Assembly: GCA_049964535.1 (NCBI GenBank)
Contig: JBMFXG010000122.1
Span: 1-8,309, forward strand
DNA: 8,309 nucleotides
Origin: JAJYZP01 sp049964535
Lineage (GTDB): Bacteria > Actinomycetota > Acidimicrobiia > Acidimicrobiales > Acidimicrobiaceae
Direction: 5' to 3'
Positions within the stretch are counted from its first letter, which is position 1. Each line of letters begins with the position of its first letter. The notes beneath the pieces were generated by a model. That model was not told the origin of the DNA. It saw nothing but the letters and a program-made list of their open reading frames with translations, and searched no databases. Made by a program: the position numbers and the translations under genes. Below, piece after piece: positions 1-6,385 of this stretch.

Positions 1-589
1 TACTGTTTCCGCCTCCGCGACCTCCGCCACCGCCGTAGCCGCCTCCAAATCCCCCGCCAAAGATTGCGGAGAAGTACAGGAGTCGTGTCAGAAGACCCGC
101 TACGATTCCGAGAAACGATGCAACAGTCATGACAGCGACGTCGCGGTGAGCGACGTGGGAGAGCTCGTGTGAAAGTACCGCTTCGACCTCTTGATTTGTC
201 AGGCGACGTAGCAGTCCGGTCGTGACGCAGACGACCGAGTTCCTTGGATTTCGTCCGGTTGCAAAAGCGTTGGGAATATCGGTGTTCGCGATAGCAACTT
301 TCGGTTTCGGCATGTTGGCTAGCGCACAGAGTCTTGAGACGACCTGATGGAGATCGGGAGCCTCTGCCTCCGTTACGATGTGACCATGCATGCCGAAGAG
401 CGCTATCTTGTCAGAAAAGAAGTACTGCACGAACAAGATGATGACGGCGATACCGAGTACGAGCGTCGTCCCTAGGCCGATCGCTATCAGAATCGCAACG
501 AAGGCGACGTAGAGCGCTCCAAGTAGAAAAATCGTGAGGCCCATACGCGCAACAAGTCCACGGTCGTTTTGAAATCTCGTTTTTCCCAC
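1..589 (-). CDS. htpX: HtpX-type M48 zinc metalloprotease, N-terminal 196 residues (cut by window edge)
   Basis: Membrane-embedded zinc protease of the M48B family, which degrades damaged or misfolded membrane proteins. Reading leftward from GTG at 589 gives 196 residues before the window ends. Two hydrophobic segments lie at about residues 17-38 and 42-58. They are followed by a conserved cytoplasmic stretch with PNAFATGRNP (106-115) and the zinc-binding HELSH motif at 141-145, in which E142 is the catalytic glutamate. A third hydrophobic helix (about 152-176) leads into an unusually glycine-rich run (178-194). The third zinc ligand, a downstream glutamate, would lie beyond the edge. Family members are usually about 280-300 residues, so roughly a third is missing. 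GTG 589 was chosen because an AAAGGA site sits 10 bases upstream and the usual short N-terminal tail precedes the first helix; an in-frame ATG at residue 16 is an alternative. The gene is divergent from cmk. Confidence 0.93.
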   Translation of the reverse strand, partial: MGKTRFQNDRGLVARMGLTIFLLGALYVAFVAILIAIGLGTTLVLGIAVIILFVQYFFSDKIALFGMHGHIVTEAEAPDLHQVVSRLCALANMPKPKVAIANTDIPNAFATGRNPRNSVVCVTTGLLRRLTNQEVEAVLSHELSHVAHRDVAVMTVASFLGIVAGLLTRLLYFSAIFGGGFGGGYGGGGGRGGGNS

Positions 590-599
590 GACAGTAGTT

Positions 600-605
600 T
601 CCTTT
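600..605 (-). promoter_or_regulatory. Ribosome binding site for htpX
   Basis: AAAGGA on the minus strand, 10 bases before the GTG at 589. It supports that start over the internal ATG at codon 16. Confidence 0.5.
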
Positions 606-649
606 GTCTAGATGGGTAGATGTCATGACTACCCTGTGTCCTGACTGAA

Positions 650-655
650 ATCATA
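650..655 (-). promoter_or_regulatory. Candidate -10 box for htpX
   Basis: TATGAT on the minus strand, one mismatch from TATAAT, in the 104-base divergent spacer between htpX and cmk. It would give a 5' leader of about 50 bases. No good -35 hexamer is visible at 16-18 bases, so this is tentative. I found no equally good promoter for cmk on the other strand. Confidence 0.3.
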
Positions 656-682
656 GGTTATCTCCGCTAAGGAAGTGACCAG

Positions 683-688
683 AGGAGG
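683..688 (+). promoter_or_regulatory. Strong Shine-Dalgarno for cmk
   Basis: Perfect AGGAGG, five bases before the GTG at 694. It decides between this start and the several in-frame GTG and TTG codons just downstream (codons 3, 4 and 6). Confidence 0.75.
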
Positions 689-693
689 CGAGA

Positions 694-1404
694 GTGTCGG
701 TGTTGAGTGTGGCGCGTGCTCCATGGGGTCGAGACCTCGATCCGGTGATCGCGATCGATGGGCAGGCTGGTTCGGGAAAGTCAACGGTCTCGGCTCTGCT
801 CGGCGAACGTTGTGGCGTGCCCGTTTTGACCACCGGAGTGTACTTTCGGGCCATTACGAAGGTTCTAGTCGACTCTGCTCATCGTAAACACCTCGATCTC
901 TCACAGAGCTCCCATGACCTCGCTGAGCTGCTTCGCTCCGTGGTTCTAAAACTTGTAGGGGAGCGAGTGTTCGTCAATGAGGTGGACGTCTCTGATGCTC
1001 TTCGGTCTTCGGAAGTAACCGAACTTCTTCCTCTCGTCTCTGCGAATCCGTTGGTTCGAGCCATGATTCTCTCCCTCGAACGTCATTGGGTTCGAGAGCA
1101 TGGGTCGTGTGTGGTTGAAGGTCGTGACATCGGAAGCGTGGTCTTTCCCAATGCGTACGTCAAGTTCTTCCTCACTGCCTCCGACGAGATTCGCCAAGCA
1201 CGGCGCTCTGAGGAGGGCGCTTCGGTCTTAGAACGCGATCGTCGAGACGCTACTCGGACGCAAGCACCCTCTGTTCCTGCGCGTGATGCCGTCGTGGTAG
1301 ACACGACGAATATGTCGGTTTCCGAGGTCGTTCACTATCTCGAGGAGATCGTGACGTTTCGAGTCGTTGAACTGACCTCTACGAAAGAGCGGGAGTATCG
1401 ATAG
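694..1404 (+). CDS. cmk: Cytidylate (CMP/dCMP) kinase
   Basis: Transfers phosphate from ATP to CMP or dCMP in the cytosol, feeding CTP and dCTP synthesis. The 236 residues show the P-loop GQAGSGKST (23-31; usually GPAGSGKST), the CMP-binding insert with the EVTELLPLVSANPLVR stretch (107-122), EGRDIGSVVFPNA (142-154) carrying the R144/D145 base and sugar contacts, and the RDRRDATR segment (181-188). The last supplies R181, D185 and R188, the ribose/phosphate-contacting pattern of E. coli CMK. Two oddities stand out. The usual LD(S/T)GAxYR motif reads LTTGVYFR (45-52), losing the Asp. The segment between the EGRD motif and RDRRD is about 13 residues shorter than in E. coli, shrinking the LID. 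There is also an N-terminal extension of about 13 residues. plsC follows after a single base, so the two are surely co-transcribed. Confidence 0.95.
   Translation: MSVLSVARAPWGRDLDPVIAIDGQAGSGKSTVSALLGERCGVPVLTTGVYFRAITKVLVDSAHRKHLDLSQSSHDLAELLRSVVLKLVGERVFVNEVDVSDALRSSEVTELLPLVSANPLVRAMILSLERHWVREHGSCVVEGRDIGSVVFPNAYVKFFLTASDEIRQARRSEEGASVLERDRRDATRTQAPSVPARDAVVVDTTNMSVSEVVHYLEEIVTFRVVELTSTKEREYR
1391..1395 (+). promoter_or_regulatory. Ribosome binding site for plsC inside the end of cmk
   Basis: GGGAG, 10 bases before GTG 1406 and overlapping the last cmk codons. Together with the one-base intergenic gap it points to translational coupling. Confidence 0.45.
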
Positions 1405-1405
1405 C

Positions 1406-2137
1406 GTGACCGATCCAAAGACTCATCCCCAAAACGGTATCCAGCGACAGAAGAGTGCAACGAAAGGGATCGTTGTTCGAGTTCCCACACGTCGAGACGC
1501 CTTGGTCTACGAAGGTGTGCGTCGGGCAGTCGATGCTATCAATCGAACCCTTTGGCATACTGTCGTGACCTATGAGGCGCCATTACCAGAGCGTCCGTAT
1601 ATCTTGGCGCCGACCCATCGATCGTATATCGACACCATCTTGGTTGGCTCGGTGACCAAGACCTACCTGCACTACATGGCGAAGGCGGAGCTCTGGAAGA
1701 GCAGGCCCTTCGGGCGCTTCCTCGAGATTCTTGGCGGATTTCCGGTAGATCGTGATGCTGCAGATCGTGAAGCATTGAAGTCGGCGCTCTCGGTGTTAGA
1801 GATTGGAGAGGGGCTGGTTCTCTTTCCCGAAGGTGAGCGACGCGACGGTGACATCGTTCATGATCTCCACGATGGAGCTGCGTACCTTGCGCTTCGAGCC
1901 TCCGTTCCGATCGTTCCCGTGGCCTTTTACGGGAGTGCTCAAGCACTTGGGAAGGGTGCGAAGCTTCCTCGGTCGGCTCGTGTGCGGGCCGTCGTCGGTC
2001 CGTCGTTGCTGCCCCAGGACTATGTGAGCGCGGAGCGTCGGAGCTCAAAGACGGTCTCTCGTGCCTCTGTGACGAGACTAACCGAGGCCTTAACTCAAGA
2101 GCTACAACGGCTCTATGACAAGGCGGCCACGCTCTAG
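1406..2137 (+). CDS. plsC: 1-acyl-sn-glycerol-3-phosphate acyltransferase family protein (PlsC-like)
   Basis: Acyltransferase of the LPLAT/AGPAT superfamily, which acylates lysophosphatidic acid to phosphatidic acid at the cytoplasmic membrane. All four family motifs are visible in the 243 residues: motif I as THRSYID (70-76), giving the catalytic H71-x4-D76 pair; motif II as GGFPVDRD (110-117) with R116; motif III as FPEGERR (140-146), where FPEGTRS is usual; and motif IV as VPIVPVAF (167-174). No clear N-terminal membrane helix is present. The first 30 residues are basic and polar, suggesting peripheral attachment. The C-terminus is rich in Ser, Arg and Glu. The GTG start has a GGGAG site 10 bases upstream and lies one base after the cmk stop. 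A cmk-plsC pair is a widespread arrangement. The exact acyl acceptor cannot be read from sequence, so the gene symbol is by family. Confidence 0.9.
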   Translation: MTDPKTHPQNGIQRQKSATKGIVVRVPTRRDALVYEGVRRAVDAINRTLWHTVVTYEAPLPERPYILAPTHRSYIDTILVGSVTKTYLHYMAKAELWKSRPFGRFLEILGGFPVDRDAADREALKSALSVLEIGEGLVLFPEGERRDGDIVHDLHDGAAYLALRASVPIVPVAFYGSAQALGKGAKLPRSARVRAVVGPSLLPQDYVSAERRSSKTVSRASVTRLTEALTQELQRLYDKAATL

Positions 2138-2212
2138 ACGCTCGAGCGACCGCAGACGAGTGACCAAGGCATCGTTCTGGCCGGCTTCCAATGCGGTTGT
2201 GTCGCTGCGGGA

Positions 2213-2875
2213 TTACGCATCCTCTGGTCCCAGTAGGGCAGAGCCTAGGGAACGCTGGCTCCTTCGATCGATCTCGTCGAGCTGTACTGAGCCGATCTCA
2301 ATGTGGGATGTATCAGGCGTTCCTCTGCAACGACGCGCTGGTCGAACTCCGAAGAGGACGTGTTGTGAGAGTGGGCTATCGATCGGTAGCCTGGGGTGGC
2401 GGAAATCGTCTTTGGGATTGTGTACCATGCCCAGTCGTACCATGACAGCTTGTGACGGAAGGTTAATCGCAGCGGCGAAGGAGACGATCTCGGCGAGAGC
2501 GAACTCCTCAAAGCCAACAGTGAGTGCTGGAGCCCCCGCTTCCGTGGCGAAGCCCTGCCCCCACGCTGACCGGTCAAGTCTCCACCCAACTTCGACTGCG
2601 GGTGTAAACGATGCATCGAAGGTCACCGTAGAGAGGCCGGTAAATCCAATGAAGCGACGGTCACTCTTACGTTCAAGGGCCCAGAGGCCGAATCCGAAGC
2701 GAGTAAAGTGCTCTTCGATTCGTACGACGAGGGCGTCGCTCTCGGTCGGCTCGAGGATTGATGGGAAGTAACGCATTACCGTTGCGTCTGCGTTCATGTG
2801 AGCAAAGGGCTCTCGGTCGCTCTTGTGCCAGCGACGAAGTCGAAGGCGGTCGGTTTCGTAGATGCGAGTTGTCAT
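2213..2875 (-). CDS. GNAT-family N-acetyltransferase, RimJ/RimL type
   Basis: Probable acetyl-CoA-dependent N-acetyltransferase (Acetyltransf_3 group); the substrate is unknown, and relatives acetylate ribosomal-protein N-termini, aminoglycosides or metabolites. The 220-residue product opens with the typical ETDRLRLRRW strand (7-16), has VEVGWRLDRSAWGQGFATEA (95-113 region) containing the CoA pyrophosphate-binding Q/R-x-x-G-x-G/A pattern around W105-A110, and then N138-S141 and VRLGM (146-150) as in motif B. The fold should be complete near HVLF (172-175). The remaining 45 residues are an Arg- and Asp-rich tail not typical of the family, which usually ends at about 170-185. The ATG at 2875 has only a weak purine run (GAGAGAGG) immediately upstream. 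It faces plsC tail to tail with a 75-base spacer holding no obvious terminator. The other open frames here are shadows. Confidence 0.85.
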   Translation of the reverse strand: MTTRIYETDRLRLRRWHKSDREPFAHMNADATVMRYFPSILEPTESDALVVRIEEHFTRFGFGLWALERKSDRRFIGFTGLSTVTFDASFTPAVEVGWRLDRSAWGQGFATEAGAPALTVGFEEFALAEIVSFAAAINLPSQAVMVRLGMVHNPKDDFRHPRLPIDSPLSQHVLFGVRPARRCRGTPDTSHIEIGSVQLDEIDRRSQRSLGSALLGPEDA

Positions 2876-2907
2876 GGCCTCTCTCGTCGGGCGTGCGAAC
2901 TCCGCCG

Positions 2908-2934
2908 ACTATATCGGCCAGTCGTGCTTCGCAA
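2908..2934 (-). promoter_or_regulatory. Candidate promoter for the GNAT gene
   Basis: Minus-strand -10 box TATAGT (2908-2913), one mismatch from consensus, preceded after 15 bases by TTGCGA (2929-2934). Transcription would begin near 2901, about 25 bases before the ATG. The -35 match is weak and the spacing short. Confidence 0.35.
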
Positions 2935-3234
2935 GCAGTCGGTGAAACCTATCATCCCGAGGCCGAAGCTCTCCGAACGAGCAGAGCCAATCTCTTCGCA
3001 GCAAGCAGGAGGTGATGTGTGCCCAGCACCTACTGCGGGAAGCGTTGTCTGTCACACCGCCACCTCGTCGAGAGCGGCTCAAGTTGCAGAGACGCTTAGA
3101 CGGTAGCTTATTCTCCTGCGATGAGGGCGGTCTCTTTCGTCTCAGATCGATCGCTCGGGCTCTTACGGCATCATCTATCTTTCTACGTGACGCTCAAGTG
3201 TCACCGCTCTGGCAGAGAGCACCGCGACTCTGAG

Positions 3235-3822
3235 CTATCTCAAGTGTGAGTCATTGTTGCTCGCTGAGGCTTCGTCGAGGATGGTTGGTCGGCCTCGACC
3301 GTCTCGTTGGTGTTCTTGTGAGAGCCTCGTTTCTGAACGGTCCGACGTGGTGAGGTCTCTGCAGCGTGTTCTTTGGTGGACCCAGTCTTCACATTGCTGT
3401 AGCGGAGCGTACGGTGTTGTCGGTTGCGGTTCGATACTGAGATAGGTCGTGTCGGCGCCTTGTTCATCTCTGGTTCCGGTCTCGGCGCTGTTGGAGCGTC
3501 GCGCTCGCAGGGCGATAGATAACGTCGGGACGGATGGAGGCGTCAGCTGTGGGTCCATGCTGAGGATCAGGGCACAGCTACGCGTGAGGAACTCGGTCGA
3601 GGCCCTTTGGTGCATGGCACCACTGAGCGGTGAGGTTGTGAGTCGTTCTAGGTGGTGAAGTCGTTCGGTCTCCTGCAGCAGAGGCTCTGTTACTTCTTGG
3701 ATATCGATCTTTGAACTTGGACCGTCCGCAGGGGCTGACCGATCGTCGAACAGGCTTACCCACGCGCTGCGCCCCGTAGCGAGCCCGAGTTGGAGCAGCG
3801 AGCATCGGAGGTCACGGTAGTT
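3235..3822 (-). other. Long open frame without a good start; possible decayed or lineage-specific gene
   Basis: On the minus strand a frame stays open for 195 codons from the TGA at 3823-3825 to the TAG at 3235. The first ATG comes only at 3615, which would leave a 126-residue product. The upstream, startless part looks protein-like, with RDLRCSLLQLGLATGRSAW followed by a helical LLQETERLHHLERL stretch. The part after the ATG becomes rich in Thr, Ser, Gln and Arg, with AGA/AGG arginine codons that the solid genes here mostly avoid. I see no ribosome binding site and recognise no family. It could be a gene that lost its 5' end by frameshift or truncation just downstream of ispH, or simply chance. 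Confidence 0.18.
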
Positions 3823-3894
3823 TCAATGCGCGCCAGCTGCTCAGATGATCACCGTTTTGGTTGAATCTTCGCTCGATACGGTTAGTGGTGCGAA

Positions 3895-4959
3895 CTAGCG
3901 AGGTGTCTTGGACTCGCTGAGGTCTCGATTGAGCTCCATGAGCGTACGTGAAGCCGATACCGATGCGTCATCTTCGAGAGCGGTGCCGTAGGGAAGCGGG
4001 CTCGCTAAGGCAACTTTGAGTAGTGCGGAGAGAGATCGAAGGAAGTCTCTCAACTCCGGCGGCGGTGGGAAATACTCCTCTTCGGCGGTGTAGTGAACAA
4101 TCTCGACTCCATGGGTGGGATTGAGCGAGGCGATGACCTCGTCGACGAGCTCATCCGGTGCAGAGGCTCCGGCTGTCACACCTACCACTCCGGCAAGATC
4201 TCTCGGTAGCTCAGATGCGCTGTTGACTCGGAAGACCTGTGTGACTCCACGGCTCCGAGCAACTTTTTCGAGCGCGACGGTATTCGAAGAGTTCGAGGAA
4301 CCAAGAACCACAACGGCGTCGGCGCGTTGAGCAATCTCTTTCAGGGCCCCTTGCCGGTTCGTGGTTGCGAAGCAGAGGTCCGACTTCGTGGGCATCCAGA
4401 TCTCGGGGTACTCTCTCTCCACCTCTTGGCGAACCTCGGCCCACTCATCCATGGAGAGCGTGGTCTGTGCCACGAGTGCTACCGGTCCATCGATCCGATC
4501 TAGCTCACGGAGATCGTGTTCGTCTTCGATGAGGTGTACCGACTCCGGTGCTACTGCTACCGTCCCAACTGCCTCGTCGTGACCTCGGTGTCCGATGTAG
4601 ATGATCTCGTATCCTCGTTGCGACCGTACCTTGACCTCGTGATGTACCTTCGTTACGAGAGGGCAGACTGCGTTGATAGAGATCCTCCCGGCCTCTTGAG
4701 AGGAGGTGACGACCGCGGGTGCGGTGCCGTGAGCAGAGAGCATGACGGGAGCCCCTGGTGGGACTTGATCGACGGTATCGACGAAGACGACTCCCAACTT
4801 GCGGAAGCGTTCTACCACGAGTTGATTGTGGACGATCTCGTGATAGCAGTAGATCGGAGGCTCGAACACTCGGACCATCCAGGCTAGGGCCTTAATTGCC
4901 TTCTCTACCCCAGCGCAGAATCCACGCGGTTCTGCTAGTAGAACCTTCGTCACACTCAT
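3895..4959 (-). CDS. ispH: 4-hydroxy-3-methylbut-2-enyl diphosphate reductase (IspH/LytB)
   Basis: Last enzyme of the MEP isoprenoid pathway, a cytosolic [4Fe-4S] enzyme that converts HMBPP to IPP and DMAPP. All key residues are present in the 354 residues: cluster cysteines C15 (PRGFCAGV), C99 (AVCPLVTKVH) and C196 (SDLCFATTNRQ); substrate-binding histidines H44 (EIVHN), H77 (LSAHG) and H127 (GHDEAVGT); the catalytic glutamate E129; T166/T167 (QTTLS); and the SSNSSN loop (221-226). The core should end near PPPELR (299-304). About 50 residues follow, making it longer than the 316-residue E. coli enzyme. ATG 4959 starts three residues before the first beta strand and has no Shine-Dalgarno. A TAGCTT box ends six bases before the ATG, suggesting a leaderless mRNA. 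It is divergent from the DUF512 gene. In many genomes ispH follows plsC directly; here it is on the opposite strand. Confidence 0.97.
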   Translation of the reverse strand: MSVTKVLLAEPRGFCAGVEKAIKALAWMVRVFEPPIYCYHEIVHNQLVVERFRKLGVVFVDTVDQVPPGAPVMLSAHGTAPAVVTSSQEAGRISINAVCPLVTKVHHEVKVRSQRGYEIIYIGHRGHDEAVGTVAVAPESVHLIEDEHDLRELDRIDGPVALVAQTTLSMDEWAEVRQEVEREYPEIWMPTKSDLCFATTNRQGALKEIAQRADAVVVLGSSNSSNTVALEKVARSRGVTQVFRVNSASELPRDLAGVVGVTAGASAPDELVDEVIASLNPTHGVEIVHYTAEEEYFPPPPELRDFLRSLSALLKVALASPLPYGTALEDDASVSASRTLMELNRDLSESKTPR

Positions 4960-4965
4960 AGAACC

Positions 4966-4971
4966 AAGCTA
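4966..4971 (-). promoter_or_regulatory. Candidate -10 box of ispH (leaderless)
   Basis: TAGCTT on the minus strand fits TANNNT and ends six bases before the ispH ATG, so transcription would start at or next to the start codon. No Shine-Dalgarno is present. No clear -35 is seen; the position where it should be lies under the divergent gene's -10. Confidence 0.45.
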
Positions 4972-4984
4972 GTTGGAGTAGACC

Positions 4985-4990
4985 TAAGCT
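4985..4990 (+). promoter_or_regulatory. Candidate -10 box of the DUF512 gene (leaderless)
   Basis: TAAGCT fits TANNNT and ends six bases before the GTG at 4997, the same spacing as on the ispH side. The nearest purine run (GGAG, 4975-4978) is 18 bases from the start, too far to serve as a Shine-Dalgarno. Confidence 0.45.
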
Positions 4991-4996
4991 ATCTCT

Positions 4997-6385
4997 GTGT
5001 CTTACCCAACGATCTTGTCGGTGTTACCTGGTTCCCCTGCGGATCGGGCCGGACTCGTCGCTGGCGATGCGTTGATCTCAATTCAAGGATCTACCCCTCG
5101 TGACATCATCGAATACCAGTTCTTGGTCGACGAGCCCAACGTTGAGATTGAACTCGATCGGGGAGGCATCGTATCCTCGGTCGTGGTCGAGAAGTTAGCG
5201 GGCGAACCGCTCGGGGCCGAGATCTCCTCTGCTCTTTTTGATCGCGTCCGTACCTGTGATAATCACTGTGAGTTCTGCTTCATCTACCAACTACCGAAGG
5301 GTATGCGTAAGAGCCTGTACATGAAGGACGACGATTACCGTCTCTCATTTCTCTACGGCAACTTCACAACGCTCACTCGTTTCACCGAAGGTGATCTTGA
5401 GCGGATTGTGACGCAGCGACTCTCGCCGCTGTTCGTATCGCTCCACACTACAGACCCCGATCTTCGAGCCTCAATGCTCCGAAATCCTCGCGGCGCTATC
5501 TCCCTGCGATGGCTGTCGGCGCTGCTTGATCACGGCATAGAGGTGCATGGACAGGTTGTGCTCTGTCCAGGAGTCAACGACGGATGGGTGCTAGAGCGGA
5601 CGCTCTCTGATATCGCCATACAGTACTCCAAGCTCGCTAGCGTTGGCGTGGTTCCGCTCGGGCTCTCTCGCTTCTCGAAAGAGCCGAACATGCGAGCGAC
5701 GACGCCTTCGGAGGCCGCTCGCTCACTCGATACCATCGAGCGCTTCCAGGCGCTCTTTAGTCAGTATCTAGGACATCGAATGGTCTACGCCTCCGATGAG
5801 CTCTACTTGCTAGCGGGGCGTGAGTTCCCGACGCTCGATCGTTACGGTGATTTCCCCCAACATGAGAACGGGATCGGCATGTTTCGTGCGTTCGAAGCTT
5901 CGTTTCTCGGTGATGACGACTACGCCTGGGGAAGGCGATCCGGTTTCTTCGACTCTGTTGATGGTGCTCCTCATCAAGGGTATCGGCCGCACCGCTATCG
6001 CGGCCGGAATCTCTTGGGTAGTTCTTTCGAGACGACGACCGTGTTGACCGGCAGCTTTGGAGTCAAGGTACTGCGACCGTTGCTTGATTCTCATGGGTAC
6101 TCTCACGTGAAGACGCTTGAAGTACCGAACGATTTTTTTGGTGGTAACACCGGCGTAGCAGGGCTGATGACCGGCAGCGATGTCGCTTCGGTCCTACACG
6201 GAGCTCCGGACGGGGTACGCTATCTTCTCCCTGATGTGTGTTTGAACGACGGAGTCTTCCTCGACGGCATGACCGTTGCCGATCTGCCAAAGCCGGTCGA
6301 GGTCGTTGCGACCGACGGCGCATCACTGAGACGCGCCTTGCGTCAAGAGAAGAGCGAAAGAAGAGTGGTAGTAGGTCATGGCTGA
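4997..6385 (+). CDS. PDZ / radical-SAM-like / DUF512 iron-sulfur protein of unknown function
   Basis: Putative cytosolic Fe-S oxidoreductase of the DUF512 family (related to the cyanobacterial TIGR03279 group); no reaction is established. The 462 residues contain an N-terminal PDZ-like domain (about 4-70, with VLPGSPADRAGLVAGDALISIQG), then a cysteine motif C87-x3-C91-x2-C94 in CDNHCEFCFIYQLPKGMR, the radical-SAM-type cluster ligands, followed by DDDYRLSFLYGNFTTLT. The C-terminal DUF512 part includes YASDELYLLAGREFP (244-258), the QHENGIGMFR segment (278-287) and NDFFGGNTGVAGLMTG (348-363). GTG 4997 is the only usable start: an in-frame TAA lies 12 bases upstream and the PDZ begins six residues in. 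Its last 8 bases overlap der, implying translational coupling. DUF512-der pairs are known in Clostridia, hinting at a role linked to ribosome or RNA maturation, but that is inference. Confidence 0.92.
   Translation: MSYPTILSVLPGSPADRAGLVAGDALISIQGSTPRDIIEYQFLVDEPNVEIELDRGGIVSSVVVEKLAGEPLGAEISSALFDRVRTCDNHCEFCFIYQLPKGMRKSLYMKDDDYRLSFLYGNFTTLTRFTEGDLERIVTQRLSPLFVSLHTTDPDLRASMLRNPRGAISLRWLSALLDHGIEVHGQVVLCPGVNDGWVLERTLSDIAIQYSKLASVGVVPLGLSRFSKEPNMRATTPSEAARSLDTIERFQALFSQYLGHRMVYASDELYLLAGREFPTLDRYGDFPQHENGIGMFRAFEASFLGDDDYAWGRRSGFFDSVDGAPHQGYRPHRYRGRNLLGSSFETTTVLTGSFGVKVLRPLLDSHGYSHVKTLEVPNDFFGGNTGVAGLMTGSDVASVLHGAPDGVRYLLPDVCLNDGVFLDGMTVADLPKPVEVVATDGASLRRALRQEKSERRVVVGHG

Larger units (their letters stand above)
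2876..3894. other. About 1 kb with no convincing gene
   Basis: Between the GNAT start and the ispH stop no frame on either strand gives a recognisable protein, and I see no tRNA, repeat array or insertion-sequence ends. Several small open frames exist (for example 3012-3233 and 3449-3658 plus, 3578-3805 minus), but their composition is Arg/Ser-rich and unlike the flanking genes. The plus-strand frame at 3012 has an AGGAGG (3007-3012) that overlaps its own GTG and sits only two bases before the ATG at 3015, too close to be useful. The gap contrasts with the tight packing of the rest of the window and may be decayed coding sequence or lineage-specific intergenic DNA. Confidence 0.5.

Noticed and set aside
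1539..2048. Long minus-strand open frame opposite plsC
   Set aside because: Shadow of plsC, which carries all four acyltransferase motifs; the antisense product is Arg/Ser/Pro-rich with no motif.
3007..3016. Minus-strand ATCACCTCCT resembling the 3' end of 16S rRNA
   Set aside because: Only the anti-Shine-Dalgarno core matches; no 16S sequence precedes it, so it is just the complement of an AGGAGG.
3012..3233. Plus-strand 73-residue frame with a perfect AGGAGG nearby
   Set aside because: The AGGAGG overlaps the GTG and is only two bases from the following ATG, and the product has no recognisable features.
3424..3433. GGTTCGATAC resembling a tRNA T-loop
   Set aside because: The flanking bases do not form a T-stem and no acceptor or anticodon arm can be drawn around it.
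3823..3895. Transposase-like motif on the minus strand just past ispH: RTTNRIERRF
   Set aside because: TTN-x-IER resembles the C-terminal region of some IS256-like transposases, but only about ten residues match, the sequence after them does not fit, and no terminal repeats or second fragment are visible.
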